A DNA stretch of 39,095 nucleotides, taken from the NCBI GenBank assembly GCA_023249105.1, contig JAHFDG010000038.1, positions 1-39,095 of the forward strand, written 5' to 3'. The translations under genes and the position numbers were made by a program. The DNA is from Candidatus Methanoperedens sp. (GTDB taxonomy: Archaea; Halobacteriota; Methanosarcinia; Methanosarcinales; Methanoperedenaceae). How positions within the stretch are numbered: position 1 is the stretch's first letter; each line of letters opens with the position of its first letter. This document shows, piece by piece, positions 11,725 through 20,201 of this stretch. Under the pieces are notes generated by a model that worked only from the letters and a program-made list of their open reading frames with translations, was not told the origin of the DNA and made no database searches.

Positions 11725-12531
11725 ATGATAATCGGAACTTTAGGGCCGCAAGGTTCTTTCTCAGAAAAAGCAGCCAAGCAATGGAATGATAAGGCTGAAT
11801 TGCGATATTACGATGATATATTCGATACAGTGGATGCGCTCTTGCATAAAGAAGTGGATTACAGCATCGTGCCTATTGAAAATTCCATCGAAGGGTCTAT
11901 AACGCTAACGCTTGACATTCTTATGGAGCAGCAATTGAAAATCTCAGGCGAGGTAATTGTCCAGATAGAACACTGTCTCCTTTCAAAAGGAAAACGCAGC
12001 GAAATTAAAAGAATCATGTCCATTCCCCAGGCTTTATCCCAGTGCAGGAAATACATTAAAAAGAATTTCAATAATATAGAGGTGCACTCGACCTTGAGCA
12101 CATCGCAGGCAGCAAAGCTTGCACTGGAATCAAAGGAGTTCGCCGCCATTGCATCCAGGGAATCTGCCAGGACGTATGGGTTGAATATACTGGATGAGAA
12201 CATACAGGACGCCAACGAGAACTTCACCCGCTTTATCGTGATAGGGAGAACCACTCCAAAACCTTCAGGCAATGATAAGACCTCCATCATCGTGTATCTT
12301 GAGAAAAACAGGCCTGGTGCGCTTTATGAAATTCTCGGGGAATTTGCAAACAGGGGAATCGACCTGACCAGGATAGAATCGCGCCCAACGAAAAAAGTCC
12401 TCGGGGATTATCTTTTTTATATCGACCTGAAAGGACATATTGAGGACAGGATAATAAAAGACGCTCTTGATAAAATAAAGAACAAAGTTGGTATGCTCAA
12501 AATACTGGGTTCTTACCCGGTGGCAAAGTAA
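11725..12531 (+). CDS. pheA: Prephenate dehydratase PheA
   Basis: PheA converts prephenate to phenylpyruvate in phenylalanine synthesis. Of 268 residues, about 1-180 form the catalytic domain (GTLGPQGSFSEKAA start, PIENSIEGS, and the NFTRF motif) and about 185-268 form an ACT domain (GALYEIL, ESRPTK), giving phenylalanine feedback control. Length and layout match free-standing archaeal PheA. There is no Shine-Dalgarno sequence before the ATG, so a leaderless or short-leader transcript is likely. Confidence 0.95.
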   Translation: MIIGTLGPQGSFSEKAAKQWNDKAELRYYDDIFDTVDALLHKEVDYSIVPIENSIEGSITLTLDILMEQQLKISGEVIVQIEHCLLSKGKRSEIKRIMSIPQALSQCRKYIKKNFNNIEVHSTLSTSQAAKLALESKEFAAIASRESARTYGLNILDENIQDANENFTRFIVIGRTTPKPSGNDKTSIIVYLEKNRPGALYEILGEFANRGIDLTRIESRPTKKVLGDYLFYIDLKGHIEDRIIKDALDKIKNKVGMLKILGSYPVAK

Positions 12532-12559
12532 TCAACGAAAAGTTTTATCCCTTATTAAA

Positions 12560-12589
12560 CTCATTATTGAGTAGCACCTCAAAAATGAG
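12560..12589 (+). promoter_or_regulatory. Tandem CTCA-N4-TGAG palindromes before rbkR
   Basis: CTCATTATTGAG (12560-12571) and CTCAAAAATGAG (12578-12589) are two 4-4-4 palindromes whose centres are 18 bp apart, just 6 bp before the rbkR ATG. Two identical half-site patterns on adjoining DNA turns suggest cooperative binding of a dimeric regulator. The likely binder is RbkR itself, which is known in other archaea to combine riboflavin kinase and DNA-binding roles. That link is inference. Confidence 0.65.
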
Positions 12590-12595
12590 TGGTTT

Positions 12596-13243
12596 ATGGA
12601 TATAATTTCTTTAAAAAAACTTGCGCTTCTTGGCGCGCACAACAGGCCTCTGGAATTATCATCGGTCGAATTTGCATCATATATAGATTCAAGCCAGCAG
12701 ACTGCATCAAGAAAACTTAAAAGCCTTGAAGACGAGGCGCTTATATCAAGACAGATTTTACCTGACGGGCAGTTAATTTCCATAACAAAAAATGGCATGA
12801 ATGCCCTGCAAAAAGAATTGTATGATTACCAGGAGATATTCTCAGGGAATGGAAGCAATAAAATCCTCTCCGGAAAGGTAATCACGGGGCTGGGTGAAGG
12901 CCAGTATTATATTTCACTTGAGGGTTACAGGAAACAATTCAGGGAAAAACTCGGGTTTGACCCCTATCCAGGGACATTGAATATAAAACTTGATGCTCAG
13001 AGCATTGAGCTTCGAAAAAGAATCACCGGGCATATCAGGATTTCAGGATTTACAGACGAGAACAGGACTTTCGGGAAGGGCTCCTGTTTCAATGTCAGGA
13101 TTTCCGATGTTGAAGGCGCGGTAATCACCCCTGAAAGGACGCATTATCCTGAAGATATAATCGAAATAATCGCCCCTGTGAACCTTCGGAATTACCTGGA
13201 TATCAGGGATGGGGGCGCTGTCCAGGTGGAGGTCATCAAATGA
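12596..13243 (+). CDS. rbkR: CTP-dependent riboflavin kinase / regulator RbkR
   Basis: This 215-residue protein has an N-terminal winged helix-turn-helix (about 1-80, with SSQQTASRKLKSLED as the likely recognition helix). The archaeal CTP-dependent riboflavin kinase domain follows (about 88-215, with GEGQYYISLEGY, GFDPYPGTLNIKL and PRD-type C-terminal strands). Fusion proteins of this kind are the RbkR regulators that make FMN and control riboflavin genes. The ATG lies 6 bp after a double palindrome. The stop overlaps the ribB start by 4 bases, so kinase and synthesis gene are coupled. Confidence 0.92.
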   Translation: MDIISLKKLALLGAHNRPLELSSVEFASYIDSSQQTASRKLKSLEDEALISRQILPDGQLISITKNGMNALQKELYDYQEIFSGNGSNKILSGKVITGLGEGQYYISLEGYRKQFREKLGFDPYPGTLNIKLDAQSIELRKRITGHIRISGFTDENRTFGKGSCFNVRISDVEGAVITPERTHYPEDIIEIIAPVNLRNYLDIRDGGAVQVEVIK

Positions 13244-13911
13244 GCCTAAAAGAAGCAATCGATGCGATACGCAAAGGCAAAATGATACTGCTTTACGACG
13301 CGGATGACAGGGAAGGCGAGACTGACCTTGTAATCCCGGCGATTTCTACCACGCCTGCCGACGTTGCCAGAATGCGGCGGGATGGCGGAGGACTGATATG
13401 CGTTGCGATACATGACAGTGCTGCTGAAAAACTGGGGCTCCCCTTCATGTCAGATATCTTAAGAAGCGTCTCTTTAAATGGAAATAAGGCTTTGCGCACG
13501 CTTGTCGAAAAGAAAGGCGACATCAGTTATGATTCACGTTCCTCGTTCTCCCTGTGGGTGAACCACAGGAACACGTTTACCGGAATAACTGATAACGACA
13601 GGGCTCTTACCATCAAAAAGATAGGCGAAACTGTGCACAGGGTTTTAAACGGGGAAAAGATTGATTTTGGTGAAGAATTCAGGTCACCTGGGCATGTCGC
13701 ACTGCTTCGCGCGGCTTCAGGTCTTTTAAATGAGCGGCGCGGGCAGACAGAATTATCCATAGAACTGGCATTAAAAGCAGGGATAAATCCTTCCATGGTA
13801 GTATGCGAGATGCTTGATGAAAATACGGGAAAAGCCCTATCAAAAGAGGATGCCAGAAAATATTCCATCATGAACAACATGCCTTTCATAGAAGGAAAGA
13901 ACCTTCTGTAA
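13240..13911 (+). CDS. ribB: 3,4-dihydroxy-2-butanone-4-phosphate synthase RibB
   Basis: RibB makes the four-carbon unit of riboflavin from ribulose 5-phosphate. The 223-residue sequence shows the family signatures YDADDREGETDLVIPA near the N-terminus, RRDGGGLICVA, and RSPGHVALLRA with the RxGQTELSIEL segment. It is single-domain (no GTP cyclohydrolase II part), as in archaea. The ATGA overlap with rbkR indicates one transcript under the tandem palindromes. Confidence 0.95.
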   Translation: MSLKEAIDAIRKGKMILLYDADDREGETDLVIPAISTTPADVARMRRDGGGLICVAIHDSAAEKLGLPFMSDILRSVSLNGNKALRTLVEKKGDISYDSRSSFSLWVNHRNTFTGITDNDRALTIKKIGETVHRVLNGEKIDFGEEFRSPGHVALLRAASGLLNERRGQTELSIELALKAGINPSMVVCEMLDENTGKALSKEDARKYSIMNNMPFIEGKNLL

Positions 13912-13935
13912 ATATAAGGGATTTTTACCCAGGTA

Positions 13936-14361
13936 TTATCTTTTCGCACGCTGCCGTTGAGTAGTGGTGGAGGGAGTGGGGGGTTCAATAAGTTTTTGAA
14001 CTTTCATGTCCCAGATATTATCTAAAACAGCTGACGTTATGGTTCCTTTTTCCATGGCGATTACAGCAGTATGGTTGGTTATCACAGGGTTTACAACAGC
14101 ATTTGTCCTGTCGCCATATCCAGAATTCCTGCCCTGGTATTCAAAATGGAATTCCCAGCAATACATGCATTTCAGGGGGACCGTATCAGTTAATTTGAAT
14201 GATTCCGGTATCCCATCAAATTTATATGTGGCTTCATTTTTTATAAAAGTCGTGGCGATTAAAGCGTTCCCCTCTTTTGTATAATTAAGTGTAAAAAAAG
14301 CTATTGTCAGGACAATAGCTAAAATTATTACTATTATTGCTAAAAGCTTTGTTTTTTTCAT
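13936..14361 (-). CDS. Membrane-anchored protein of unknown function
   Basis: This 141-residue protein has an N-terminal hydrophobic helix (about 6-27) followed by an exported domain. The domain contains LKCMYCWEFHFEYQGRNSGYGDRT and a second half with TNHTAVIAMEKGTITSAVLDNIWDM. The CxxC pair and the GYGDRT motif recall small secreted domains found in methanogen lipoproteins, with no known function. A proline/threonine-rich tail ends the protein. It is convergent with ribB and separated by 24 bp. Confidence 0.65.
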   Translation of the reverse strand: MKKTKLLAIIVIILAIVLTIAFFTLNYTKEGNALIATTFIKNEATYKFDGIPESFKLTDTVPLKCMYCWEFHFEYQGRNSGYGDRTNAVVNPVITNHTAVIAMEKGTITSAVLDNIWDMKVQKLIEPPTPSTTTQRQRAKR

Positions 14362-14405
14362 TGTAGCTTCACAATATACTTTTTCCCCACTCCCTCAGGA
14401 AAAGA

Positions 14406-14780
14406 TTATTTTGTCAATTCTTTCAGGCGTTTGATGCTTGCCATCATGGCCTGGGATTCTTTTTTCTTCTGGTTTTCAAGATGCCCGATGATTGAATCGA
14501 TGTCTGTTTTGAGCTGGTATATCTTATACGGTCTTCCTTTTCCAGGTTTTTTCTCTTCCCTTTCTGCAATCCAGCCGAGTTCTTCAAGTTCTCGCATGGC
14601 GATACTGACCTCTGGCTGCCTTAAATCCGAACCCATTTCAAGGTCCCTGGAAGTTACATCTTTAACATTTTTTAAATATGTAAGTACTTTTGCTACGTTT
14701 CTCTTTAATCCTAATTCGATAAGCGTGTCCGCAAATTCCTCGTCGGCTTTGTCGAGCACATTGACTGAAAGACTTTTCAT
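14406..14780 (-). CDS. Winged-helix transcriptional regulator
   Basis: This 124-residue protein has a winged HTH fold at about residues 25-95 (VTSRDLEMGSDLRQPEVSIAMRELEELGWI, then a wing with KKPGKGRPYKIYQL), followed by a lysine-rich coiled C-terminus. It resembles archaeal one-domain regulators of the COG4738/MarR-like type. The RBS GGGTGA is just upstream. It diverges from ilvE across a 191-bp region with two inverted repeats, so it might control ilvE or itself. Confidence 0.8.
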   Translation of the reverse strand: MKSLSVNVLDKADEEFADTLIELGLKRNVAKVLTYLKNVKDVTSRDLEMGSDLRQPEVSIAMRELEELGWIAEREEKKPGKGRPYKIYQLKTDIDSIIGHLENQKKKESQAMMASIKRLKELTK

Positions 14781-14920
14781 AATATTTCACCCTTCTGCTT
14801 TAAATGTATTCATTAAATATAAATCTTACGTTTTAATATAAATTTAAAAAGAAAAGTCTTCATAATCAAAACATGTTGGAAAATTGATTCATTACAATTC
14901 ACTGCGAACGTGGAGACAAT

Positions 14921-14973
14921 AACTATCAAAACGCATATATGATAGTTTTTCCCTATGAGAATGGGATTCTCAT
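14921..14973 (+). promoter_or_regulatory. Two inverted repeats upstream of ilvE
   Basis: AACTATC (14921-14927) pairs with GATAGTT (14941-14947), and ATGAGAAT (14955-14962) pairs with ATTCTCAT (14966-14973) around GGG. The second, a perfect 8-bp palindrome, runs into the first two bases of the ilvE start codon. They could be operator sites or an mRNA hairpin at the start codon. No regulator can be assigned; the neighbouring winged-helix protein is a candidate. Confidence 0.45.
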
Positions 14974-15844
14974 GGATTTAGTAATCTATTTCAACGGAAA
15001 ATTTGTGCCAAAAAACGAGGCAAAAACCTCAATATATGACCACGGTTTCTTATATGGCGATGGTGTTTTTGAAGGTATAAGGGCATATAACGGCCGGATA
15101 TTCAGGCTCGATGAGCATCTTGACAGGATGTACGATTCTGCAAAAGCGATTGACTTGAAAATCCCTCTCTCAAAGGAGGAGATGAAGAAAGCAATTATAG
15201 AGACGCTCAAGAAGAACAAGTTAGACGACGCCTATATCCGTCCCATAGTTTCACGGGGCGACGGAGACCTGGGCCTTGACCCCAGGAAATGTCCCAAACC
15301 CAATGTGTTCATTATCACGCAGGAATGGGGCGCAATGTACGGCGACCTGTATGAAAAAGGTCTTACGGCAATTACGGTTGGTGTCCGGAGAAATGCGCCT
15401 GAAGCCCTGCCTCCAAACATTAAATCATTAAATTATCTCAATAACATACTTGCCAAGATCGAAGCAAATGCAAAAGGCGGCGATGAAGCAATAATGTTTG
15501 ATGTTCACGGCAATCTTTCGGAAGGTTCAGGGGATAATATTTTTGTCATAAAGAACGGCAGGATTATCACACCCCCCACGCTTAACAACCTCAGGGGAAT
15601 AACAAGGGCAGCAGCAATCGAACTTGCAAGAAATGAAGGGATAGAAGTAGCAGAGATTAACATGGGTTTGTTCGATATTTATACGGCAGATGAGGTTTTT
15701 GTAACAGGGACGGCAGCAGAAATAGCCCCGATTACCAAAATAGACGGGCGCTTGATAGCTGATGGAAAGCCCGGCAAGATTACAAAAAAGTTAATGGCTG
15801 CCTTCAAGGAATTAACAAAAACAGAAGGCACACCCATTAAGTAA
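14972..15844 (+). CDS. ilvE: Branched-chain amino acid aminotransferase IlvE
   Basis: This class IV PLP aminotransferase has 290 residues from the ATG at 14972. Motifs are [16 protein letters not shown] near the N-terminus, [14 protein letters not shown] holding the PLP lysine, and [14 protein letters not shown] plus [13 protein letters not shown] in the second half. It transfers amino groups to make valine, leucine and isoleucine. An upstream ATG at 14939 would add 11 residues not seen in the family; the start at 14972 gives the usual [13 protein letters not shown] beginning. The start codon lies in a hairpin. Confidence 0.94.
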   Translation: MDLVIYFNGKFVPKNEAKTSIYDHGFLYGDGVFEGIRAYNGRIFRLDEHLDRMYDSAKAIDLKIPLSKEEMKKAIIETLKKNKLDDAYIRPIVSRGDGDLGLDPRKCPKPNVFIITQEWGAMYGDLYEKGLTAITVGVRRNAPEALPPNIKSLNYLNNILAKIEANAKGGDEAIMFDVHGNLSEGSGDNIFVIKNGRIITPPTLNNLRGITRAAAIELARNEGIEVAEINMGLFDIYTADEVFVTGTAAEIAPITKIDGRLIADGKPGKITKKLMAAFKELTKTEGTPIK

Positions 15845-15846
15845 TT

Positions 15847-16053
15847 TCACAATTCCCTGACAATGTGAATGTTTGAGAACGGTATATAGTGTTTCTTTCC
15901 CGCATGTTCTCCCTCAAGCGGGAAGAACACCAGATACTGGTCATTATGTTTTACTTCGATGACATTTGAACTTGTGACCCACTGGTCAAATGTGGTTTTC
16001 CCATCTTCGCAACTATATCTTCTGGATTCAATAACATATTTTCTTTCCGGCAT
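15847..16053 (-). CDS. Small protein of unknown function
   Basis: This is a 68-residue soluble protein beginning MPERKYVIESRRY. The ATG at 16053 is preceded by GGAGGT, which favours it over an earlier in-frame ATG at 16074. The sequence alternates charged and hydrophobic residues like a small beta-barrel (VIEVKHNDQYLVFFPLEG). I do not recognise a family. It converges on ilvE with a 2-bp gap. Confidence 0.6.
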   Translation of the reverse strand: MPERKYVIESRRYSCEDGKTTFDQWVTSSNVIEVKHNDQYLVFFPLEGEHAGKKHYIPFSNIHIVREL

Positions 16054-16139
16054 AATTACCTCCTCACATAACAATTCTGTATATGATGGTATTTCAATGT
16101 TACTGAGAACCTAAAATTTGCTGAAAAATTTTGATTCAA

Positions 16140-17132
16140 TCATCTTTCACATTCAAAAATTAAATAACGCATCTGTGTTTCGCCTGGATTAAGACGATAT
16201 ATTTTCAAAAAACTGCCCATGTCCCCAAAAGTTATTGAATTATTATACATTATCCATTCGCGAGAAACTTCTCGAATATTGATTTTTGTTAAATTATTAA
16301 GGTCTAGAACAGGGTAAATAAGGACATTTCTACAGTTTTTATCGACCACCAATTCTCTTAAACTATCGCGCGCTGGAGTATTATTCTCAATCTTTAATGT
16401 GGTAATGAAACTTACTGGAAATCTTTCAATATTAGTCACCTCTGTTTGCATGTAATATCTATTATCGTCTAATTTATTGAGACGTTCTATATTTGAATGG
16501 ATGGTACCGCTGTCGTTTCCATTATTAGGTGTGTTGGACATTAATGCTCTAACAGGTTGTTTAGAAACCAAGTAAACCGATGTTGATAGCTTGCCTAAAC
16601 TCCATGCGTCGATATTTGTTTTAGGATTTAAACAAACTTGTATTGTTTTATAAAATCCAGGAAATTCTGAAGAAGGATTTGTTAGATTTATTTTCAAAGG
16701 TTCTAATAAGACATTAACCTCTCCCCTATTAACTAACATTAAATCATAGTCTCTACAATTAAAGCGATCTATATTGGTTAGAAATAATGGTGGACTGACA
16801 TCAATCTTAAATTCCCTATAAGTTGTTGTATAATTCTCATACACAAATCCATAAGTTGTATCTCCAACGGAAATATCCAACTTTGGAGCAAATACGGGTA
16901 TTGATCCTTGAAGTGTGATAATGGCCGCGATGAATGTTATGACACCTAAACTTATCTTAATCTTTATACTATCTTCTTTTTGCAAATTAAACCATAAGTA
17001 TAACAATATAAAAATAAAATAAATAAAAATAACAATGAATCCAAACAAAGTCTGGATGAATTTTAAAATTATAAGAAACGAAATTACAAGAACAATAATT
17101 TTGTTATAACGGCGTATCCATTCAAATTTCAT
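16140..17132 (-). CDS. Membrane protein with large exported domain, unknown
   Basis: This 330-residue protein has three hydrophobic segments (about 12-30, 31-48 and 57-78) followed by an outside domain of some 250 residues. The domain has several N-glycosylation-like NxT/S sites and four or so cysteines. The gene is more AT-rich than its neighbours, which suggests later acquisition. No family is recognised. There are no close neighbours on the same strand within 126 bp upstream or downstream. Confidence 0.6.
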   Translation of the reverse strand: MKFEWIRRYNKIIVLVISFLIILKFIQTLFGFIVIFIYFIFILLYLWFNLQKEDSIKIKISLGVITFIAAIITLQGSIPVFAPKLDISVGDTTYGFVYENYTTTYREFKIDVSPPLFLTNIDRFNCRDYDLMLVNRGEVNVLLEPLKINLTNPSSEFPGFYKTIQVCLNPKTNIDAWSLGKLSTSVYLVSKQPVRALMSNTPNNGNDSGTIHSNIERLNKLDDNRYYMQTEVTNIERFPVSFITTLKIENNTPARDSLRELVVDKNCRNVLIYPVLDLNNLTKINIREVSREWIMYNNSITFGDMGSFLKIYRLNPGETQMRYLIFECER

Positions 17133-17258
17133 AATCTCCTTTTTACTAAGAAGTATGCTTATTTAATCTTTTGTGCAGGTTTATTTTTCTTCCCCGTTTG
17201 TAATGCTGGCTGAATGAATTATCTAAAGCTGTTAACAGATAGCTAAAATTATATGAGT

Positions 17259-18068
17259 TCAGATTACCCGAAACTGAGCAACACCAATGACAACAACCGT
17301 GATTGCAAGAACAAAAATATCAGGAACGCTTATTTTTTTCCTGCTCACATACACATGCGCGTCAGCATTGTATCCCCGGCACAGCATGCTCTGGTACGTC
17401 CGCTCCCCCTGTTCGTATGAGCGGACAAAAAGGGAACTGATTGTATAGCCAATTTGTTCAAGAGTCCATTTTCTTGGCACATTCTTATTCCATATCTCAA
17501 AACACCGTGTTTTCTGCGCTGTCCTTATCCTGTCAAGCATATTCCAGAAAACAAAGAGGTAGCGCACCATCATGGTAAAAAGGAGAGCGAGTTCCTTTGG
17601 CAGCCCCAGGCGCCGCGCCGACGAGACAAGTTCGCTCATAGGAATGGTGGACGATAGAAGTATAACGGCGCTTATGCATACAAGGAATTTTGCAAAGATG
17701 ATAATTCCAAAAAGTGCACCTTCACGGCTGACTTCGATTCCAAGCGGGAGGGTGTATAATATTGTAAAATTTTGTATGAATGGCTGTTTCAGGAACGGCT
17801 GGAATGCCGCAATACCCAGGCCGAAAGGAAGCGCAATCGCAAACCGCATTGCAAGGTATGAGAATTCAAGCCTGGCGAACATCATGAGAATTATAAGATA
17901 TACCTCAAGCAAGCCAAGTTTAATCAAATCAAGAGAATCCATGCGGGGAAGAGCTACAGCATATACTATGATTGCAAGAGTCATAAGAATCTTAATCCTC
18001 CCGTCAATACGATGAATAGGAGATTTCCTATAGGTTTCGCGCTCAAGCTCAGTCAGGGTGATATGCAT
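17259..18068 (-). CDS. cbiQ: ECF transporter membrane subunit CbiQ (T component)
   Basis: This 269-residue EcfT-type protein has about five membrane helices, the N-terminal SPIHRIDGRIKILM segment typical of the family, and the coupling-helix motif MLCRGYN (Ala-Arg-Gly-like) near residue 230. It links the ATPase to the metal-binding M component. The ATG follows the cbiO stop with no gap. Metal specificity (cobalt or nickel) cannot be read from this subunit. Confidence 0.9.
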   Translation of the reverse strand: MHITLTELERETYRKSPIHRIDGRIKILMTLAIIVYAVALPRMDSLDLIKLGLLEVYLIILMMFARLEFSYLAMRFAIALPFGLGIAAFQPFLKQPFIQNFTILYTLPLGIEVSREGALFGIIIFAKFLVCISAVILLSSTIPMSELVSSARRLGLPKELALLFTMMVRYLFVFWNMLDRIRTAQKTRCFEIWNKNVPRKWTLEQIGYTISSLFVRSYEQGERTYQSMLCRGYNADAHVYVSRKKISVPDIFVLAITVVVIGVAQFRVI

Positions 18069-18893
18069 TTATTTCACGACCCGCAAAAGCTCATCCCTTG
18101 CCTCTTCAAGCGTGAACTTGACACCGACAGGCACACCTTCTTCCTGCAGCATCTCCATGAGCTGGGCTACAATTGGCAGGCGCAGGTGAGTTTTCTTGAT
18201 GAGTTCTGGTGACGAGAATATTTCAAGAGGCGTACCGTCGCCTATGATTTTGCCCCTGGACATTATGCACACCCTGTCAGCAAGCAATGGCACGATGTCA
18301 ACTTCATGCGTTGCTGTTATGATGGTTATCCCGAGGTACCTGTTCATTTCATTTATAAGTTTTATGAGGCGCATCGCACCGCCCGGGTCAAGTCCTGCTG
18401 TGGGTTCATCCAGCACGAGCACCTCAGGACGCATGGCAAGTATGCCTGCTATGGCGACTTTCTTTTTCTCACCTGTACTCAGGTGGTGCGGCGCCCTTTC
18501 CTCAAAGCCGGTAAGCCGCACAGTCTCAAGCGATTCGCGTACCCGTTTTTCGATTTCATCAGGGCTTAGACCCAGGTTCATGGGGCCGAAAGCCACATCC
18601 TGTTTGACAGTCGGCGCAAATATCTGGTCATCCGGGTCCTGGAATACGACGCCAACGGTCCGCCTTACATCAAGAATGTTCTTGCTGCTTATCGATTCAC
18701 CTTTTATCAGGACATTGCCGCTTGTCGGTTTGAGTATGCCGTTAAAGTGCTTGAAAAGTGTGGATTTCCCTGCGCCGTTCGCTCCTATTATGGCAATTCG
18801 TTCACCCGGTTTTGCCGTGAAGTTGATACCATCCAGCGCTGTTATTTTTCCACGATAGACATGGGTGAGTTCACGGGTCTCGATTATGTTCAT
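18069..18893 (-). CDS. cbiO: ECF transporter ATPase CbiO
   Basis: This 274-residue ABC ATPase has Walker A GANGAGKST, the Q-loop in VFQDPDDQIF, the signature LSTGEKKKVAIAG, Walker B VLVLDEPTAGLDP and the H-loop THE. The signature has LSTGE where most ATPases have LSGGE. Its RBS GAGGTG is the loop of a repeat-derived hairpin (18892-18942) and its start region is in the stem. It is separated from cbiM by 297 bp of repeats, with a possible promoter of its own near 18948-18956. Confidence 0.94.
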   Translation of the reverse strand: MNIIETRELTHVYRGKITALDGINFTAKPGERIAIIGANGAGKSTLFKHFNGILKPTSGNVLIKGESISSKNILDVRRTVGVVFQDPDDQIFAPTVKQDVAFGPMNLGLSPDEIEKRVRESLETVRLTGFEERAPHHLSTGEKKKVAIAGILAMRPEVLVLDEPTAGLDPGGAMRLIKLINEMNRYLGITIITATHEVDIVPLLADRVCIMSRGKIIGDGTPLEIFSSPELIKKTHLRLPIVAQLMEMLQEEGVPVGVKFTLEEARDELLRVVK

Positions 18894-18942
18894 AATGCAA
18901 CACCTCGCGTTAGGTGGTGTTCAGGTATGGCAAAGCCATACG
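18892..18942 (-). repeat. Two-hairpin repeat family B, copy at the cbiO start
   Basis: On the minus strand a hairpin GTATGGC/GCCATAC (18925-18941, AAA loop) is followed by TGAACACC and then a second stem-loop. In the second stem-loop TAACGCGA (18905-18912) pairs with TTGCATTA (18893-18900) around GGTG. One C-A mismatch and one G-U pair are present. The loop is the core of the cbiO ribosome-binding site and the stem reaches the start codon. It aligns base for base with the copy before 35879. Confidence 0.7.
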
Positions 18943-18982
18943 TGTTGAATTTATAGTTAAAAACTAAGCGTTTCAAACTTGT

Positions 18983-19050
18983 CTTTGCGACCTTTGCGCC
19001 CTCTGCGGTGAATAAAATCAAACACCGCAAAGCACGCGAAGAACGCAAAG
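18983..19050. repeat. Dispersed palindrome family A, copy 3 (inverted order of arms)
   Basis: Arms at 18983-19010 and 19023-19050 are 28 nt each with a 12-nt loop. Here the GCGGTG end faces inward and the CTTTGCG end outward, the reverse of the other three copies, so the palindrome is inside-out. It lies between cbiM and cbiO. Confidence 0.8.
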
Positions 19051-19111
19051 TGTTAATATAATATGCATTGAAAATTAAGTTTGTAACTATAGTAAACTTC
19101 TCTAAAAGTTT

Positions 19112-19166
19112 AGCGAAACCTCGCTTTAGGCGGTTTTCATGTATGCTTCGCATACCTGTGGTTTTA
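19112..19166 (-). repeat. Two-hairpin repeat family B, decayed copy
   Basis: On the minus strand GTATGCGAAGCATAC (hairpin 1) is followed by TGAAAACCGCCTAAAGCGAGGTTTCGCT (positions about 19115-19142). This matches family B, but the sequence that would supply the ATG reads TCGCTAAAC. The inner stem keeps AGCGA/TCGCT. No gene starts here; it is in the cbiM-cbiO gap. The 297 bp between the two genes consist of two family B copies, one family A copy and AT-rich spacer. Confidence 0.65.
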
Positions 19167-19190
19167 TAAAAATTTCTAACATTTTTCATT

Positions 19191-20117
19191 TTATACCCTT
19201 TTCAATAGCTTTGCAGCACCAAGCCATAATAAAATAATTGCTGCAAATCCGATAATAATAGCAGCCACTTTTCCCATCTCTCCCATACCCGGTATGGAGT
19301 AATCTGAGAAGAGAGGCGTTATTGCGCTGTTTATTTCATGTTTCAGGACCAAGTTTGCGGTTTGCCCGAGACCGTCCGGATTGCCGGACGCAAGGAAGGG
19401 CGCTGCAACAGCAAGCCCGAATAAAGCAACGATTCCGGCAGCAGCTACCTTTACAGTGCTGACTTTTTGGGGTGCGTCCTCTTCAACTATGTCCGGGCGT
19501 GCTTTTATGATGGCGCCAAATACTATGACTGTAATAAGTCCTTCTCCTATCCCTGCCACGCCCTGGAATGTGCCCATGAGGAGCGCACCCTGTTTTAGCG
19601 GGAATGTGCCGGCGAACCATAACTCAAATGCAAGGGCGATTGCAGGTAAAATCATGCTGAGCCATGCACCCGCGAATAATGCAATCGGGCGCTTTATTGA
19701 TAATTTGCTTAAGCCTATATAGCTGTAATATCCAAGGAAACCGCCGATAATCCCCATGTTCAGTATATTCGCACCCATTGCCGTTACGCCGCCATCCCCG
19801 AAAAGGGATTGGACTGCGAGCACAAGCGTTATCAAAAGGACAGCTGCCCACGGGCTTGCGAATATAATTGCAGTAAGCGCCGCTCCGACCACATGCCAGC
19901 TTACGCCTGTGAGCATCGGCACAGGTATGAGCAGGTTGGCTGCGATATTTATAGTCTGGAGCACGAACATGCCCGCAGCGAGCACGCCGAATAGCGGTAT
20001 CATGTTTTCGTTTAAGTCTTTGCGCGCCCATTTTATCGACCTTGCGATAAATAATATTGCGATTATCCAGTAGATTGCAGCCTGTTCCAATGGGATGTAT
20101 CCGTCCGGGATATGCAA
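19191..20117 (-). CDS. cbiM: Metal-binding ECF transporter subunit CbiM with fused PDGLE domain
   Basis: This 308-residue S component for cobalt or nickel has the metal-binding N-terminus MHIPDGYIP (Met1-His2), FASPWAAVL and a GDGGVTAMGANILNMG core. After a linker (about residues 215-222) comes a PDGLE-type domain (NPDGLGQTANL) equivalent to CbiN/NikN, joined in one chain. The start is a TTG at 20117, preceded by AAGGAGGT at 20125-20132; His2 must be second, so no other start is possible. It is first gene of the leftward M-O-Q set, 243 bp from the next gene upstream, with a palindrome in that gap. Confidence 0.92.
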   Translation of the reverse strand: MHIPDGYIPLEQAAIYWIIAILFIARSIKWARKDLNENMIPLFGVLAAGMFVLQTINIAANLLIPVPMLTGVSWHVVGAALTAIIFASPWAAVLLITLVLAVQSLFGDGGVTAMGANILNMGIIGGFLGYYSYIGLSKLSIKRPIALFAGAWLSMILPAIALAFELWFAGTFPLKQGALLMGTFQGVAGIGEGLITVIVFGAIIKARPDIVEEDAPQKVSTVKVAAAGIVALFGLAVAAPFLASGNPDGLGQTANLVLKHEINSAITPLFSDYSIPGMGEMGKVAAIIIGFAAIILLWLGAAKLLKRV

Positions 20118-20159
20118 ATTTTATACCTCCTTAATTGAAAATTAATATTATTATTTCAA

Positions 20160-20201
20160 ATATTACAAATATTGTATTACGAATTTACAATTTTGTAATA
20201 T
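20160..20201 (-). promoter_or_regulatory. Candidate metal-regulator site upstream of cbiM
   Basis: ATATTACAAA (20160-20169) and TTTGTAATAT (20192-20201) are perfect 10-bp inverted repeats 22 bp apart, with GTATTAC at 20174-20180 between them. The GTATTA/TAATAC half-sites recur before nikR and nikM, so NikR is a candidate regulator. AT-rich context makes chance symmetry possible. The remainder of 20118-20360 holds no gene I can support. Confidence 0.45.

Noticed and set aside
18890-19189. 99-residue minus-strand reading frame between cbiM and cbiO
   Set aside because: It consists almost wholly of the two repeat families and spacer, has no ribosome-binding site, and its sequence resembles no transporter subunit; the missing CbiN function is already fused to CbiM.
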